NCBI GenBank assembly: GCA_032164245.1
Contig: JAVMKO010000010.1
Coordinates: 30,206,189-30,270,188, forward strand
Length of the DNA: 64,000 bases
Origin: Sternotherus odoratus
Taxonomy: Eukaryota > Chordata > Testudines > Kinosternidae
Reading direction: 5' to 3'
In this document: positions 58,748 through 64,000 of the stretch, piece after piece
How positions within the stretch are numbered: position 1 is the stretch's first letter
How the letters are laid out: every line of letters starts with the position of its first letter
Made by a program: the position numbers and the translations under genes
Notes under the pieces: model-generated
Databases searched by the model: none
What the model saw: only the letters and a program-made list of their open reading frames with translations
What the model was told of the DNA's origin: nothing

Positions 58748-61079
58748 TAGTTGGACTGACTTCACTTGGAGCCTAGATACAACTAGCAAAGGATGACCTT
58801 CCTCCCAAATATAGTCACCCAGAGAAGCCCTGGTAGGAAAAGCAGTTATGGGTCCTCAATTCTCTCCCCAAGCCTTGTTAGAGAGAACATGGGGGCCACT
58901 CTAATTTCCGCCAGCTGGCAATGTTCCCTTAGGAACCATATGCCCAGCTGGGATAGCCTCATTGCAGGGTGCTGTGGCCACTCCAACAAGGACTGCTTGC
59001 AGGGATGCATAGGAGGTGGCTGCACTGGTGTTGTACCTGGTGAGGACTCCCCTGATAGCACCCTGAAGAGCTCTTTCTACACTACCTAAGCAGATAAAGG
59101 GCACAAGTCCAGAAACCTCACCCCAAGTATTGTTATTTTTAAACAAGGTGTTTGGCCCTCAGATTGAAGGCTGGATAGCACTGCTCTAGACTAACCTTGT
59201 GGAGGTATCATCTAACAGGCATTCAGAAAAATATTCACCACTGGCCTGTTGAAGAGGGAGATGTACCCTCACCATTGTTAGATTTGTTTCAAAACACCAC
59301 ACCTCAGTTTCTCCTATAATATATCCACTAATTCAAGGAACCTGGGTCATTTGGTATTTCTTAATAAGAGCTGGTTTTCTAGGTCATACATGCCAGTAAT
59401 ACAACTTAAAACTGTGTACTTCAGCTACAAGACCAACAACAATCCATCTCCTACCCTGTGTGAGAATTCGACTTCATGTGTTTTATGGGTGCAAAATCAA
59501 AAGCATATGAGAAATGACTTGTGAAAACTGGTCACATTTCCATCATTTTACAATTTCATCATCCTTCCCATAAAATATTGAAGGAAACTGTCAGATGGTA
59601 ACGTCAGAGAAACAACAAATACTATACCATATAAGGCTTTCTAAGAGGTAGGTCTCTTCTCTAAAGCCTTGAAATGATAAATAGTGGTTGAAAACAACTA
59701 AACCCTAATCTTTAACAATGCTTCAGTAGCTTTGAAATATTTTAAATTTTACATCACTGTTCTTCAAAATGACTGGATTCAGTGCACTTAAAAATTATGC
59801 TAATCTTACTGGCATGTAAACTAGATAAGATGTATTTAAAAAAATTAAGCCTCCTAGAAGGGAAGGGAATTGTGAATAACAGATAAAACTAACATAGTCC
59901 ATCCCTTCTGGAAAACTGATTTTTCTACCTTGTTGTAAAAGTACAAATAAATTATACATTTCACTCAGAGAAAGGGTCTGAGTACTTCTGAAAACATGTC
60001 CTTAAGTGTGCAAGTTCACAATGCCAGATAATTCACAGTATGGGAGGGGGGGGGGGGTGCGGGAGGAAATCACACAAGAGACTGTTACCATGGTTACAGG
60101 GTTGGGTTTTTTTAAAACAGTAATATAAATTGGATCTTTCCAGTAAATACAGTACTCAACTGCTTCTACTAAAAACAGAAGTAGGTCATAGTTCAAGCAA
60201 AAGTAAAAATAAGTCTTAAGATACACAAGTTTGTTTAAATATAAATATTATAAAGGGAAAAATTAAACCAAGTAGTATATAATTCAAAGTCACCTAATCT
60301 TTTATATGTAATTGGGACCAAACAAAAGAGGATTTTCAAAATTCATGACACAGTATTGAAGAAAGAGATGGGAATCTTACAATATTAGCAGGAATACACA
60401 TTCTTTATTTCAAACTATTTATTTATCACCTTCACCACCTCTCTCTGTTTAATCTAGCAGAGAAGAGGCTAATATTACACAATTTCACTAACACTGTCAT
60501 AAAATCTGTCTCTTCCACTGGAGGTCCTTTTACTTGCATCTCTCCACCTCACAATCTTCCCTGACAGTTTTTCCTCCACTGCCCACAGCAAATCCTTTAA
60601 TTTCTCGCTCAGGTTATTTTTCCAACTGTATTACCTCTAAATCAGGACAAAGCTTGTATGAAGAAGGCTATGCAAAATGTATTACACTGCGACTTCCATG
60701 GAATTTGCTCTAACCTAAATCTGGCAGCTGGTGTTCCATTCATTCCTATGCCCTCCAATAAAACTTTGACATTTCACTTTAAGATGCACATATCGAACTG
60801 CGGTATTCAGAAGAAACGAGGTGCTAACATAAATTCAGATCATCATACTATGTAGTTTGGCTCATGCTAAGAATATCATTGGATACTTAACCAAGCTAAA
60901 TTTGTTACGGTGGACAGAAATGTTAAGAACTTTTCTCCTGAAATTTCAGAAGATGAAGATCCCATTTATCAAAGGTGAAAACAGGAAAGTGTGCTCCACC
61001 TATAAAACAACGGGAGACCCTCATAGGGGTTTTCCACTGCTTCATGAGCTGTTTAAATAAAATAAATGGAGATATACCA
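58748..61079. other. ETFA intron, few features
   Basis: Mostly AT-rich sequence with a G12 run at 60046-60057. Overlapping frames at 58793-59146 on both strands have no recognised domain. No gene or repeat is supported. Confidence 0.45.
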
Positions 61080-61258
61080 ATCTCCTAGAACTGGAAAGAC
61101 CTTGAAGGTCATCGAGTCCAGTCCCCTGCCTACACTAGCAGGATCGAGTACTGTCCCCTGACAGATTTTTTGCCCCAGATCCCTAAATGGCCCCCTCAAG
61201 GATTGAACTCACAACCCTGGGTTTAGCAGGCCAATGCTCAAACCACCTCCCCCCCCCT
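61080..61258 (-). mobile_element. tRNA-derived SINE with CR1-like tail
   Basis: On the minus strand the head reads gtggtttgagcattggcctg, 'ctaaacccagggttgtgag' and 'gttcaatccttgagg'. The last two approximate a tRNA B box (ggttcgantcc) and the first an A-box region. The body 'ggccatttagggatctgggg' and the tail 'gactggactcgatgacct' follow, the tail resembling the CR1 3' end. This composition is what I recall for the Pol III SINEs of cryptodiran turtles. Confidence 0.8.
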
Positions 61259-62046
<788 letters not shown>

Positions 62047-64000
62047 CTACAAGAAAAAGAAAAATAATTATTAGCGTAAGTGAAAGTTTATAACATCTCA
62101 CTGAAACTAACAAAAATCAATTCTGTAGAATTTTTTAATATACAAGTAATTTCTTGTCTAGATTACAGAAATCCAGAATAGCATTGTGCTATGGGAGCAC
62201 TACAGGCAGACATCCCAGGGAACAAGATTCAGTTCTCTTGTCCACCTAGCCAGTTTTGGGGTGGGAAATAAAGACAAAAAGTATCTGGCACACACACAGA
62301 ACCATAGTGATGCCCCCTACTGTCATGGTTGGAGGATCTTTCAGATTCTCAGGGGGGGGAAACAACTTTCAATCAGTTTTAATTAAATACAGATTTATTT
62401 ATAAAAAACATTTTAAAAATTCAATTTGAAACTGACAACCTTTGTTAAGGCCTAAATTTATCATTTAAATTAAACACAAAAATAATATGACACAGTATAT
62501 GTTTGCTACCCAGTTTCAAAGAAAATCACCCACTGACCTAGTGGTAGTCACTGGTTGTACACCTAGAACCAGAGTTTGCTGACATGCTAAACCAGCTTTT
62601 GACAGCAGTAACCTCTTCTGTAGGAGCAAGAAACAAATGTTCTTTTCCTTTTCAGTTTACTCCGCTAGTTCATTCAAAGTTAAGAAACCAAGTGGGAGTG
62701 GAAAAGTAGGAAAGCTTGTTTTTCTCTTCCAAACCAAGAATAAAAACTACGTATGGGAGGGTGAGATCTACTAGTTCTAAAACTGAAGGACACAAAGACC
62801 AGAAACAAATCAGTTCAATTTGCTAACTACAGATAATTTAGATTAACTGTTTAACAAACAAGTTAGTTTTAAATGCAAAACATGTTTTGATAAACTTTTT
62901 CTTATGTATCAGCACACATCGGATATTTTTTTAACTAAATAAAGCTTCAACTGTTTTTGTGCATATTTACATGAATTTTCATCCTAATGCGGTTTGACAC
63001 AAATCTCAAGTGAAATTAACTGAGTAATTACAAAATGCAACACTTGCCATATTCTAACAATAAAAATGTAAAAATTAAGAATCTGAGTAAACATAAGTTA
63101 CATAACAGTTTAAAGAAATGTGCATAGATAGAGCGAATCCACCCGGTTAACAAGTAGCAGCCTCGAATTTAGTGTAAAGAGTACATTTTGGTTGCAAAAC
63201 ACCACATTTTTATGTTACTAACAAGAACCAACCTTTCCTCAGAAAAAATAACTAAAAAGTAAAAATGCAAAACATTATTAAAATCAAGTATTTAAATCAT
63301 GACTATAACTGGTGATTTAAATCAATCCACCCTGCTGCTATCTGTCTTGGAGACATAAATATGGCTCAAGTCTCCAGGATTGTCAATGTGGCAACCTTTA
63401 CATACTTTACATTTGAAATGGGTAAGAATTTTTAAGCAAATACATCTAAATTCTTCAAAAAGACTTATTAATATTGTCAGTCTTAATTTATAGAAAAAAA
63501 AATGTTTCCCCTTGGTTTGAAAGTCATCCTGACTACAATCTACCCAAAGCCAAGCACATTTTGAACTCATGAAACAATAGTTTTTGTTCAACAGTACAAA
63601 TTTCAGTCAACACTTTATTGTTTGGCTACCTTCAGAAATTCACAGAAGAGATCCAAAGAGTACTTTTCACCATCTCATTCACAAAGACCAAGACAAGGAG
63701 CTACTAGCCAGAAGGAAAGTCTAAGTTAATTTATCATTTCTCAATGCCTCTCACTCACCCACTTTCCATTAAATGTCCTCCATTTTGAGTACAAAAATTA
63801 AAACAATCTTAGTTACAAAACCCAGTTAGTTTATAACACCTATATTGCAATGCAGAAAGAGCATACTGTACATTATGATCAAGGAGGTAAGACAGACTAC
63901 ATTTTTTTAAAATCAAAGAGTGTTCTAGTTCAAGGTAGCATTTGTGGGTCAGCAAATTCATCAGGGACCCAAAAAACCCACAAGTGGTAGTTTATATGTC
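62047..64000. other. ETFA intron to end of window
   Basis: AT-rich intronic DNA. I looked on the minus strand for the preceding ETFA exon (expected to end in KIVAP) and did not find it, so it lies beyond 64000. No repeat family is recognised. Confidence 0.55.

Noticed and set aside
61180..61258. A possible functional tRNA gene on the minus strand
   Set aside because: Only diverged A- and B-box-like sequence is present, no cloverleaf is evident, and it continues into a CR1-like SINE tail.

Overview
The window is from a vertebrate nuclear genome and most probably from a turtle. Two spliced genes can be read exon by exon: the 3' half of TMEM266 on the plus strand (five coding exons, 1310-42031) and the last three coding exons of ETFA on the minus strand (62046 down to 52306). 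The genes are tail to tail, the arrangement I recall for human 15q24. The repeat content points to a turtle: CR1 LINEs, a SINE with a tRNA-like head and CR1-like tail, MIR-type SINEs with a 'tgtaagctcttt' tail, dispersed 'tagcccacgaaagctta' repeats, several hAT-type and TA-flanked MITEs, and a DIRS-like retroelement. Species assignment is inference.

Layout: 1-42.0 kb is TMEM266. Its exons encode the S3-S4 part of the voltage-sensor domain, the coiled coil and the cytoplasmic tail. Its large introns hold hAT-type elements (4.1, 10.5, 23.7 and 38.9 kb, each with readable 8-bp target duplications), two solo LTRs with perfect 5-bp duplications (22.8 and 39.4 kb), a 2.1 kb decayed CR1 (18.5-20.6 kb), a decayed DIRS-like element with inverted ends (32.9-35.2 kb), L2-like and other LINE scraps, MITEs and microsatellites. 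From 42.0 to 52.1 kb lies the TMEM266 3' UTR and then intergenic DNA, with a GC-rich repeat and a MITE that carries a large GC-rich foldback (50.7-51.4 kb). From 52.1 kb to the end is the 3' part of ETFA. Its introns hold CR1, hAT, Tigger-like and SINE copies and a local duplication in which a 22-bp core is inverted in one copy.

The two genes have no evident joint function. TMEM266 is a membrane voltage-sensor protein and ETFA a mitochondrial electron carrier. I see no operon, CRISPR array, prokaryotic gene or functional RNA gene. Most long open frames in the window are chance frames in GC-rich repeats or remnants of transposable elements. No previously undescribed multi-gene system is evident. 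The best novel leads are structural: the micro-inverted duplication at 57.1-57.3 kb, the hAT element with a second internal left end, the perfect 38-bp hairpin at 4.7-4.8 kb and the GC-rich foldback MITE.
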